Assembly (NCBI GenBank): GCA_903876875.1
Contig: CAIRBT010000012.1
Span: 1 to 56,278, forward strand
From: an uncultured Geobacteraceae bacterium
GTDB lineage: Bacteria; Desulfobacterota; Desulfuromonadia; Geobacterales; Pseudopelobacteraceae
DNA: 56,278 nt
Direction of reading: 5' to 3'
The notes beneath the pieces were generated by a model, which saw nothing but the letters and a program-made list of their open reading frames with translations, made no database searches and was not told the DNA's origin. Shown in pieces: positions 31,466-40,500 of this stretch. The first letter of the stretch is position 1. Every line of letters begins with the position of its first letter. The position numbers and the translations under genes are program-made.

Positions 31466-34356
31466 TGTTCAGGATTGTCAGTGCCAGCGGCGGTGAAGTG
31501 CCTGGAGCTGTCATGGGTCTGGCAAAGCAAAAGGCGGCACAACTGGTTCGCATAGGGAAAAGACCGGCCAAGAATGCCGTCGCTTATAGTGCATATCCTG
31601 ATGAATTATATATTGGAGTAATTCAGCTCGGACAAACCCCGGCAGGGGATTTAATAATTGTTCTTCTGCAACGCACAGATCCAGACACCGGAAATCCGAC
31701 TACCGGGAAGATAACCAAATCCCACATAGCAGCTGGCGGCTTCGTGTTCGGAGGGGCAGCAACGGTCAACATGGTTGTAAATCATATTGCCAGCGGCGGG
31801 TTTGTTTTCGGTGGATCAGCAGCAGTCAACAAAGTAGCAAACCACATAGCAGCTGGAGGCTTAGTATTCGGAGGGGCAGCAACGGTCAACATGGTTGCAA
31901 ATCATATTGCCAGCGGCGGGTTTGTTTTCGGTGGATCAGCAGCAGTCAACAAAGTAGCAAACCACATAGCAGCTGGCGGATTCGTGTTCGGAGGGGCAGC
32001 AACAGTTGCAGTCACATTCGCGTCTATTACCGTCACAGTCACGGTAAGTGGCTACGTCACATACGGCAGTCCTCTTTCAACCGTAGTATCTGCAACAGAA
32101 TCGCCTTTAATTTCCGGAACGTGGTCATGGTCTAGCTCATTATCTACATCAAACCTTCCTGTTGGCACATACGATATCAGCGCCACATACACACCAACTG
32201 ATACGGCATACGCGGCAGAATGGGATGGTGATTGGGTCACAGTTATTCAAAAGGCGATATCAATCACAGCCGACAATATGAGCAAAACGTATGGTGATGC
32301 AGATCCAGCCTTTACTTACTCAAGTAGCGGACTTGTCTCAGGAGATGGTATATCCGGTGCGCTGGCCCGTACATCCGGTAGCTATGTCGGTACTTATTCA
32401 ATATCAATCGGAACGCTATCGGCTGGTGGCAATTACTCAACTTCATTCACCGGAGCAACCTTGACCATTAATAAGGCAAATCAGATGTTAGGTACAGTTA
32501 CAACGGTTTGGACGGCTGGTGCTGGTAATCCGGCCATAGGCGGAAGAGAAGTAATGATAGGTGATACGGCTGTAGTCTCTGTGAGCAGTCAAGGGGCTTC
32601 TGGCAATGCTGTTACATATACTTCATCCAATGCCGGCGTGTGTACAGTTTCAGGCACAACGCTCACCATCGTTGGTATAGGTTCTTTCACAATCACAGCA
32701 CACCAGGCTGGAAACTCAAATTATAATGCCGCCGCTGATAAGAGCAATTCGGCACTCAATATCGTCAAGACACCAGCCACCGTCAGCTCCGCCAATGCTT
32801 CAGTCACCTACAATGGCTCACCTCAGTCAGCTTCCTGTACTACAACACCTTCTGGGCTGTCGTTATCATATACCTACAACGGAAGCCCTACCGCACCAAC
32901 AAATGCGGGGACGTATACTGTTGTGGCATCGGTCACAAACGACATACGATATACAGGGTCAATCACCTTTTCGTTTATCATTCAAAAGGCTACCCCCGTC
33001 ATTACATGGCCTACTCCATTGCCAATAGTATACAGCACACCACTTTCTGCGACACAACTCAACGCATCCGCTAATGTCGCTGGTACGTTTGTTTATGACC
33101 ATCAGGTAGGTGCTATTCTTACTGCTGGAAGTCAAGCACTTGGTGTTACGTTCACACCGACCGATACAGCAAATTACGCGGTGGAAACTGACGGGGTTTG
33201 GCTTCAAGTCAACAAAGCATCATTGTACGTCTATGCACAAAACGTAACGATACTATGCTTTGAGCCGATACCTACTTTTACATTCGGGCTTTTTTGTACC
33301 GACGGTCAAATCATTGGTGTTACCGGAACGCCAATCCTCTCAACAACTGCTACGAGTAATTCTCCCGAAGGCTTTTATGAAATCGATATAGCCATCGGAA
33401 CGCTATCTGCTCCGAATTACAACATCGGATTTCAAGTTAGCTTGCTCTGTATAAACGTTGCTCCACATCCACCGATGTCTGTTTCGTGTCAGGACATATA
33501 CGTCGGGCAAACTATCTTCCCTAAAATCACCGGAGCAATTGGTGATGGCTCTCTCTCCTCTGGCGGTAACGCTGGTTACGGGACAACAGTAAATCCTGTC
33601 GGCGACCTTGGTGTAAAAGGAATTGCCGTCGGTCAGTTTGACGTGTGGGCAAGTCAAAACAAGGGGACGCACTACGATCAAGCTTTCTGTGTATCAGCGA
33701 AATATAACGTAACCCCAGCGGCATCTCCGTCATGGTATCAATATTGGATTTTCCACGCGGGAGCAGTACACATCTCTGGCGGTAGCGGTAGTTATACGAT
33801 AACGCAAGTCGGAACCTTTGTCGGCATGGTTTTTCAGCACAACAACACAGACATCTGGATAACGTCGTATGGATCACCAAGATACTATTACGCCAACGAT
33901 GGATTCAAAATAACCGATAACGTAACCGGCTATTCTACGATGATATTGTATTCAACTTGGGCACCGAAACTTACAGAACTATCTCCTGTCGCTACGCAAT
34001 ACGGAGGTTCCAATAATGGCGGTGGTGGTTATGTAGCTCCAAAGCCGGGTGGTACATGGCGAGACAACGTAGAACCTTTTAACTACTGGTTCTATATCAG
34101 CGATGCTTATTACGGCACGGCAATAATGCATCAGTTTGGAGAGGTCTTTTACGGTACGTACGTGTTCATAGATTTTGGCGAAAAACAAACACTTACAATA
34201 ACATGGTATGATGATGTTGGAATAGAATTTACTTGGTCTTGGACAATTGTTCTCGCTTCAACGCCTTCTTCTGATGGTCAATCTGGAGTGGGTATTGTTC
34301 AAACGCAAGATGGAACAAACTATATGCCTTTTATATACAGAACGTCTTATGCGTAA
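31465..34356 (+). CDS. Large repeat-containing adhesin (MBG-type domains), tail or surface protein
   Basis: 963 residues. Residues 87-181 are five 20-residue repeats of the form H-I-A-x-G-G-x-V-F-G-G-x-A-x-V (DNA 31723-32007). Residues about 185-610 hold bacterial Ig-like and MBG domains ('ITADNMSKTYGDADPAF', 'TPATVSSANASVTYNGSPQ', 'TPVITWPTPLPIVYSTPL'), common in cell-surface adhesins. The C-terminal 350 residues are beta-rich and Tyr/Trp-rich with a Cys-containing segment, perhaps a receptor-binding head. ATG overlaps the previous stop. A host-binding role is likely. Confidence 0.68.
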   Translation: MFRIVSASGGEVPGAVMGLAKQKAAQLVRIGKRPAKNAVAYSAYPDELYIGVIQLGQTPAGDLIIVLLQRTDPDTGNPTTGKITKSHIAAGGFVFGGAATVNMVVNHIASGGFVFGGSAAVNKVANHIAAGGLVFGGAATVNMVANHIASGGFVFGGSAAVNKVANHIAAGGFVFGGAATVAVTFASITVTVTVSGYVTYGSPLSTVVSATESPLISGTWSWSSSLSTSNLPVGTYDISATYTPTDTAYAAEWDGDWVTVIQKAISITADNMSKTYGDADPAFTYSSSGLVSGDGISGALARTSGSYVGTYSISIGTLSAGGNYSTSFTGATLTINKANQMLGTVTTVWTAGAGNPAIGGREVMIGDTAVVSVSSQGASGNAVTYTSSNAGVCTVSGTTLTIVGIGSFTITAHQAGNSNYNAAADKSNSALNIVKTPATVSSANASVTYNGSPQSASCTTTPSGLSLSYTYNGSPTAPTNAGTYTVVASVTNDIRYTGSITFSFIIQKATPVITWPTPLPIVYSTPLSATQLNASANVAGTFVYDHQVGAILTAGSQALGVTFTPTDTANYAVETDGVWLQVNKASLYVYAQNVTILCFEPIPTFTFGLFCTDGQIIGVTGTPILSTTATSNSPEGFYEIDIAIGTLSAPNYNIGFQVSLLCINVAPHPPMSVSCQDIYVGQTIFPKITGAIGDGSLSSGGNAGYGTTVNPVGDLGVKGIAVGQFDVWASQNKGTHYDQAFCVSAKYNVTPAASPSWYQYWIFHAGAVHISGGSGSYTITQVGTFVGMVFQHNNTDIWITSYGSPRYYYANDGFKITDNVTGYSTMILYSTWAPKLTELSPVATQYGGSNNGGGGYVAPKPGGTWRDNVEPFNYWFYISDAYYGTAIMHQFGEVFYGTYVFIDFGEKQTLTITWYDDVGIEFTWSWTIVLASTPSSDGQSGVGIVQTQDGTNYMPFIYRTSYA
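31723..32007 (+). repeat. 60-bp tandem repeat in the adhesin gene
   Basis: Four full units and one 45-bp partial unit, alternating between two variants (AAGGFVFGGAATV and ASGGFVFGGSAAV), so a 120-bp pair appears to have been duplicated. Units 2 and 4 are almost identical at the DNA level, indicating recent copy change. Confidence 0.85.
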
Positions 34357-34431
34357 CCATCCTCTTGAACAATTAATTTTACCGACCAATAACCGATAGG
34401 GTTCTCACAACGAGATAGCGAGGTTTAACAA

Positions 34432-34626
34432 ATGTCTTCAGCTGACATCATAAATTCAACAACAGGAACCATACAAGGATTAGCTCAGCAGAGTGTCGAA
34501 TGTGTTCATCATAGCGCAAGAATGGCGACTGATCCTGGCGGTGTACGGTGCTTCATATTTTATGGCAACGCAAGAACGGAAATAAAGGAGAGCCATCATG
34601 TCAACTGCATCCGATGTTGTAAATAA
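34432..34626 (+). CDS. Small ORF paralogous to the next gene's start
   Basis: 64 codons, GCGAGG before the ATG. Its first residues (MSSADIINSTTGTIQGLAQQS) resemble the start of the next protein (MSTASDVVNNTSVYIAAAQST). The remainder is Cys-rich and overlaps the next start, so this may be a truncated duplicate. Confidence 0.38.
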   Translation: MSSADIINSTTGTIQGLAQQSVECVHHSARMATDPGGVRCFIFYGNARTEIKESHHVNCIRCCK

Positions 34627-35974
34627 TACCTCCGTATATATCGCAGCGGCACAAAGCACTGCCAACAATGCAATATCAAACCTTAATTTTGTTGCAAGCG
34701 GCTGGACATCAACCTCTTGGAGTTCGATAGCCAAACCTACTACCGGACAATACACCCTGTTCACAGCCGAAACAGATGCACAAATTGCCGCCGCTCTGTC
34801 TACACTGGAATCAGCCGTTACAGCAGGATATGGGAACTTCACTGAAACTGATGCAAACATAGCCACTGCATTGGCTACGCTGGAATCTGCCATAGCAGGC
34901 GGATACACTCCTTTCACTGAAAGCGACAGCTCCATTGCAACAGCATTGGCGGCGTATGATGCAACGCTTGTGGGCATAAGCCCTGCTGCTTTACCATCGG
35001 CACCGGCTGTTGACGGCTACACTACTCCGATCTGGAACGATACCTTCTGGACAAACCTCAAGTCATTACTGACTACTTTCACCAGCAACATTACATCTGG
35101 AGATGATGTTGATACGGTTGTCACCAAACTGACCGGAGAAACGACAAAGCTCCAAGTCGCACTCTATGCCGCTGATCGTGAGCGGAAACAACAGGCTTTG
35201 CGTGATGCACATAGCGCCGCCAATAGCACCGTAGGTGCCAGAGGCTTCACATACCCAAACTCCATGACTACCGCCCTTAAGCTGGCAGCACAACAGCAGT
35301 ATACGTTCGATCTGTCCCAAGCCTCCCGCGATCTGGTCAAGCAGATATTTGAATGGGCAAAGAGCAACTATCAATTCACGGTGGAACGACAGATATCAGC
35401 TCACAGCGCCGACGTTGATTTCAATATCCGCTATGCCGATATTCTCGTGCGTGTCTACAGCGAAAAGGTGCGAGCCATTCTGGATGAGTACCGAAACAAG
35501 GTGGCCGGAGAAATATCAAAGGCTGAACAGAAGATCAAAGAGTACACGTTGCGGCTGGATGTTACCCGAGTCAACGCCGCTATTCACGAATCTGACGACC
35601 GTATCAAGCTGGCAAAACTGGAAGGCAAGATAAAAGAATATGCGCAGCGGCTTGAAGTAGTTCGCGTCAATGCGGCTATAGATGAATCTGACGACCGCAT
35701 TAAATTGGGTAAGCTGGAAGCACGTCTAAAAGAGTACGCCCAACGCCTTGAGGTTATCAGGACTAACGCCTCTGTATCATCTGAATTAGACAGAGTTAAT
35801 GCAAGTAACTTTTCAACGGAAGTCCAGCAGCACGCAACCGATGTTGCCAAGGCGGTTGAGACGGCGGCAAGCAATGCCCGTAACAAGATCGATGCAGCCG
35901 TTGCAGCGGTCAATGCAGCAGCCAACATGGTAGCATCTGCAAGCCAGATTTCCATCGGTGTTTTGAACGGATAA
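34598..35974 (+). CDS. Coiled-coil internal virion protein (putative)
   Basis: 458 residues. The N-terminal part has three short repeats of the form 'FTE(T/S)D(A/S)xIATALATLESA'. The C-terminal part has three 32-residue coiled-coil repeats ('KIKEYAQRLEVVRVNAAI' followed by 'DESDDRIKLxKLE', about residues 312-395) and a terminal Ala-rich helix. Elongated helical proteins at this place in podoviral maps are usually injected or form the tail/injection tube. Function inferred. Confidence 0.6.
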   Translation: MSTASDVVNNTSVYIAAAQSTANNAISNLNFVASGWTSTSWSSIAKPTTGQYTLFTAETDAQIAAALSTLESAVTAGYGNFTETDANIATALATLESAIAGGYTPFTESDSSIATALAAYDATLVGISPAALPSAPAVDGYTTPIWNDTFWTNLKSLLTTFTSNITSGDDVDTVVTKLTGETTKLQVALYAADRERKQQALRDAHSAANSTVGARGFTYPNSMTTALKLAAQQQYTFDLSQASRDLVKQIFEWAKSNYQFTVERQISAHSADVDFNIRYADILVRVYSEKVRAILDEYRNKVAGEISKAEQKIKEYTLRLDVTRVNAAIHESDDRIKLAKLEGKIKEYAQRLEVVRVNAAIDESDDRIKLGKLEARLKEYAQRLEVIRTNASVSSELDRVNASNFSTEVQQHATDVAKAVETAASNARNKIDAAVAAVNAAANMVASASQISIGVLNG

Positions 35975-36009
35975 TTGTTGTCGAGTATTCATATTTTTTT
36001 ACGTATAGT

Positions 36010-36031
36010 TTCCGCCGTAGTTATGGCGGAT
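36010..36031. promoter_or_regulatory. 22-bp palindromic control site 4
   Basis: Half-sites TTCCGCC and GGCGGAT around GTAGTTAT, 16 bp before ATG 36048. A T-run occupies the -35 position. Confidence 0.65.
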
Positions 36032-36047
36032 GCAATGGAGGTGTAAG

Positions 36048-37505
36048 ATGGCGCTCCTTGGTGCTTATAAACCGAAGTTTGAAACGACCTTTTCAGGTGT
36101 GGAGAAACAGGCACCGATATCAAGCGTCGTGTCCCTGGGACTTGTTCCGGCAATTGGTACTTTAGCCGGAAAGGTTCTTGAGACTGGCCGTGCTATGTTC
36201 AGTGACACCGGTGATCCAATGGCTATGGTTAAAGGCCGGACTCAGCAGGTAGCTGGCGAGTTATCTGATTATGCCAACGGCAAGGCTGGTAAGCCGACTA
36301 TTACTACGCCACTTGCACCAGCTACAGCAACCGCCGCTCCTGCAAAACAAGCCGCTATTACCGATATCGGTACAACCTATGGTGACGTTGGCCTGCCAAA
36401 GATGGGGCCGAAAGACTTATCAAAGTTATCGACCGGAGCATTGCCGCCCGGAAAGCCTGTTCGTCGTGCTCCTGTTCGCAATACAGACACAAAGCCAGCG
36501 GCAACCACTCCTACCGCAGCGCCTATTTCGGAAGTACCGAATGACGGATTGCAGACACCAGGCTATCAGGTTCCGGGTACAAACAACATTACCCGCATTG
36601 ATAACGTAGCACCCGGACAGTTCAATAGCGATTTCGGGCCGCAAGGTGTGGCAGCGTACAATACTCCTGCTGGTGGCGGTATCGCCTCCAATGGCGATGA
36701 GACGTTCGTGCTTCGTGGCCGGACTCCCGCCGAAGAAGCCGCCTTCAAGACTCAACAAGCACAAGCGCAGAACACACAGCCTATTACCGCCCTTGCTCAA
36801 CCGGCACAACAGACAAGCACCGTTGGTTATAGTCATGGAGTTTATGAACTGGCACCGGGACAAAACGCCCCGCCCGACTTCAATACAATGAGTCTGGGCG
36901 ACATGGCTACGTACAAGTTCGGCGTCAATCAACAGGTTAAGCAGGCCGGTATTGCCAACATCAATTCAGAAATGAATCGCAGGGCGGCACAGACTCAGCT
37001 TGAAACCAACATTCAGCCGTCACAGATCAACCAGAACAATGCGAGTGCCCGTCATGCGAACGTTGCTGCTGATCTGGGAATATTCAAGGCTCCTGCTGAG
37101 GTGGATAATATCAAGGCCGTTACCGCTCAACACACCGCGCTTGCCAACGAGACAAACACCCTTCTGGATCTGAAAGGCAAGAACATGATTTCAGAGATCG
37201 ACTACCGCAAAGGTATGCTCGATGTCAGCAATAAGAAACTGGGGCTCCTGACAAAACAGTACGATGCACGGATTGCGCAGATGAAGCAATCAAAGGACGT
37301 ACCGGATTACAAACTGATTGCCGATATCGCCAAGAGTAAGGCGAAAACGTATCAGGAAATCAGTGCTCTCGGTGGCCTTACCCCTGAACAAAAGCTGGAT
37401 ATGCAGAAACAGAATGACATTCTCGATCTGGTCCAGCGCCACGCCACCAAATCCAGCACACAATATACCGGACCCGCGACAACTATAACTGACGACGAAA
37501 CCTGA
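36048..37505 (+). CDS. Internal virion / ejection-type protein (putative)
   Basis: ATG 36048 has GGAGGTG upstream; the earlier ATG at 36030 contains that site and the palindrome. 485 residues: a hydrophobic segment near the N-terminus ('VVSLGLVPAIGTLAGKVL'), long Ala/Pro/Thr/Gln linkers, and a helical C-terminal half. It pairs with the giant gene that follows by 17 nt. Together they look like cargo injected with the DNA. Confidence 0.55.
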   Translation: MALLGAYKPKFETTFSGVEKQAPISSVVSLGLVPAIGTLAGKVLETGRAMFSDTGDPMAMVKGRTQQVAGELSDYANGKAGKPTITTPLAPATATAAPAKQAAITDIGTTYGDVGLPKMGPKDLSKLSTGALPPGKPVRRAPVRNTDTKPAATTPTAAPISEVPNDGLQTPGYQVPGTNNITRIDNVAPGQFNSDFGPQGVAAYNTPAGGGIASNGDETFVLRGRTPAEEAAFKTQQAQAQNTQPITALAQPAQQTSTVGYSHGVYELAPGQNAPPDFNTMSLGDMATYKFGVNQQVKQAGIANINSEMNRRAAQTQLETNIQPSQINQNNASARHANVAADLGIFKAPAEVDNIKAVTAQHTALANETNTLLDLKGKNMISEIDYRKGMLDVSNKKLGLLTKQYDARIAQMKQSKDVPDYKLIADIAKSKAKTYQEISALGGLTPEQKLDMQKQNDILDLVQRHATKSSTQYTGPATTITDDET

Positions 37506-37522
37506 AAAGTTACGAGGGATAT

Positions 37523-40500
37523 ATGAGTGACCAGCTTCTAGCACGTCCCGGCAGTTCTGATACATTCTACAATGAACTTGACAGCATCATGAGCCGCAAG
37601 GCCGCCCCAGAACCGCCACCAAAACGCGGCATCACTGAGGACATTGCGACACATCTTGCTGTTGGTGCAAATAAGTACCTGGCCCTGCCCGTTGCCGGCA
37701 TTACCGAAATGGCCGGAAAGGCAACCGGTATCAAGTCCATTGAAAATGCCGGTAAAGCGTTTGGAGATAATGCCGAATCATGGATTACCCAGAAAGAGCA
37801 GGAAGATCCTTCACAGAAGTTCCGCGATATCTCAAGTGTAAGTGACGCGGCACGGTGGGCGGGTGAACAGATGTTGGAGTTTGCCCCTCAAGTAGGTGTA
37901 GGTATTTTGACTGGCGGAGCTGGTGCCGCTGCTGGACGTGTAGCAGCTGGCAGCCTCGCTCGTGCCGGTATTACTTCCATTGAAGGTATGGCGGGAAAGA
38001 AAGCGGTTCAGGCCGCTGTTGCCAATACTGGCCGCTCGCTCACTGCGAAAGAACTTGGCATACTGGCTGCTGATCGTGCCGGTACCGCAGGCGCAATTGC
38101 AGCAACCGGAGCCGGTTCAGTGGCTATGGAATCTTCCACTATCTACCGTGACCAGAAACCGGAAGAGAAGGACATGGGACGTGCCCTGCTTTACGGTACC
38201 GCTGCCGGTATTCTTGATACCGCGTTCCCTGCTTACCTGATGAAGAAAACTGGCTTGACCAAGATCATGCCGGGAATGAGTAAGGTTTCTGGGGAGGCTG
38301 ATGCTCTTACCGGAAAAACAGCCCTGACCGGAGTGCAACGGGTTAAGGATACTGTCAAGGTTGCCGGTCTTGGTGTCGGTGAAGAGACAATACAGGAGGG
38401 CGTGCAGACGGTTCTGGAAAATATTGGAGCCAACAAGCAGGTGTACTCTGATGAAGTCAATAAGGCTGGCGGGAATTTCAGCGCCTTCCTTAAGGTTGCC
38501 GCAGAAAAAGGTATCAGCGCCGCCGTTCACCCGGAAGCATGGAATGATATTATTGAATCAATGGCAGCTGGCGGCCTGATCGGTGGCGTCATGGGCGGCG
38601 GTTCTTCTGCTGTTGGTCACATATCTGATGTTATGCAGCAACGCGGACAACAGCCACAAACACCAACGGAGGAAACCAATGCCCTCAATCAGCAAAACCA
38701 ACCCGCTACCGAAATTGTCACTGGAGCAAATGCACGCACTGGTAACATACTGCAAGATACATCAGGTGTTGCCTCCGATTCTATACCCGAAAGCTGGCCC
38801 GTGGATTCGGGACGTGATCTTGGTATAGCTGCAACTCCAACGGCAGGGGCAATGACCCGCGCCGTCAATTCCATTCTCCCTGATCTGCCACCAGTATCAG
38901 CAGATATGTATTCATCATTTGCAGCTCAACCTTTTGCCAATGCCCCAGAGATACAACCGGAAGCCGCCTCTCTGCCCTCAGCACCAAGTGAGCTTGAAAA
39001 GGCAATGGCATGGAGAAAACAGCAATCATCCGGCCACTTGATGCAACGGCATGGAGAGCGGGACGCTTCATACGCAACAAGAATTGTCTCTGAATTCCGC
39101 AAGTCACAGGAGAAGGCCAATGGCATTACAGATATACTGCCCAACGTGCAAGACCAAGGGCCGAGTCAAGTGGACGGGCAAGGAGTGGCAGTGCCCTCTG
39201 TGCAAACAGAAGTTTCAGGAGTCGGAAGTAATAATATCCAATCCGGAGGTGTAAGCAATGATTTGTCCAGCGTGCAGCAAGAAATCAATGGGACGCAAAA
39301 AGAAGTGTCCGGCGTGCGGAGCCAAACTGTAGCAGACCGCGTTATCGCATTGAAGCAGGAGAAAGATCAGCTATTAACCGACAACAGCAGCAAGGGGATT
39401 ACTGGCGGTTTGATGTATCCAGCAGAAGTCACTCAGCGATTAGGTGAGATCAATGCAGAGATCCAAGCCGCCGAGTCCGGCAAAGCAGCAACTCCACCAA
39501 AAATGGCTGAACAGGTAACAGAACAGACCCGTTACACCGTTCCTGATCCGAAGCGCCCGCAGGCTGTACCGTTTTTTGATTTCAAGATAGGCAAAGCTGC
39601 TGACGGCAAGTATTATGCCAATGCCGGCTTCAATATAGCGCATTCAGGATACGGCGGGCCACACCCGCCATTGACACCAAGCGGGCACACCAAGGGGCAC
39701 AATACAGAGCGTGAAGCACTGTTGGCGGCTGTCAGTGAAGTGCGCTCAAAAGTCGTAAGCGCCACAAATCCCCAGGGTGAGAAATACGACACCAGCAAAT
39801 ATATTAAAGAACTGGATAAGTTTCTTGGCGGACTCCCTCCTGAAAATAAGGCAGTCAAGACCGTTCAACCAAAAAAGCCAGCCAATACCCGCCGTCAACT
39901 GGATACAACCAAAGACAGCCTTGCTGTAGCTGTTGCCAAGTTAGGCGGTGTCAGTCGTGCCGAGATCGACAAACAGAGCGGCAACGGTAAGGACCTGGCG
40001 CATACACTGAACAGCATGGCGACCAAAGAAGCCAAGGCCGGTATTCTGCATGTAATCAGCTCCAAGGGCATTCCCCTGGACAGGATGCGCGAATCGCTGG
40101 TTGAGCAGGGCTACCTTAATGAATCCGCCGATATCAATACGCTATTAGATAAGCTGGATAGTGCTTCACGCGGGACCGTACATCGTTCAACGCATTCAAC
40201 CGAAGCAGGAGCCGACGCATACCGTGAAGCTGAAATTCGCTATTCGGAAATGATTAACGCCATGACCGATGAAGAGTATGACGATTTCAGTCGGAACCAG
40301 TGGCTTGACGAACAGGTGCAAGAGCTGGCCGATGCTGGCGATATTCTTACTGAGTATCTTGATGGACTGGGTAATGAAACCATGACCGCCGCCGATTGGC
40401 AGGAGGTTGAAAACGATTTTAAGGAGGTTCTGGATGCAACAGAATTCAGTCAAGGAAACAGCACAGAAGATCAAGGACAAGTGCAAGAAGATGCCACCAG

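Noticed and set aside
36030-36047. Start codons at 36030 and 52885
   Set aside because: Both ATGs lie inside or at the palindromic control sites and upstream of the true ribosome-binding sequences for 36048 and 52909.
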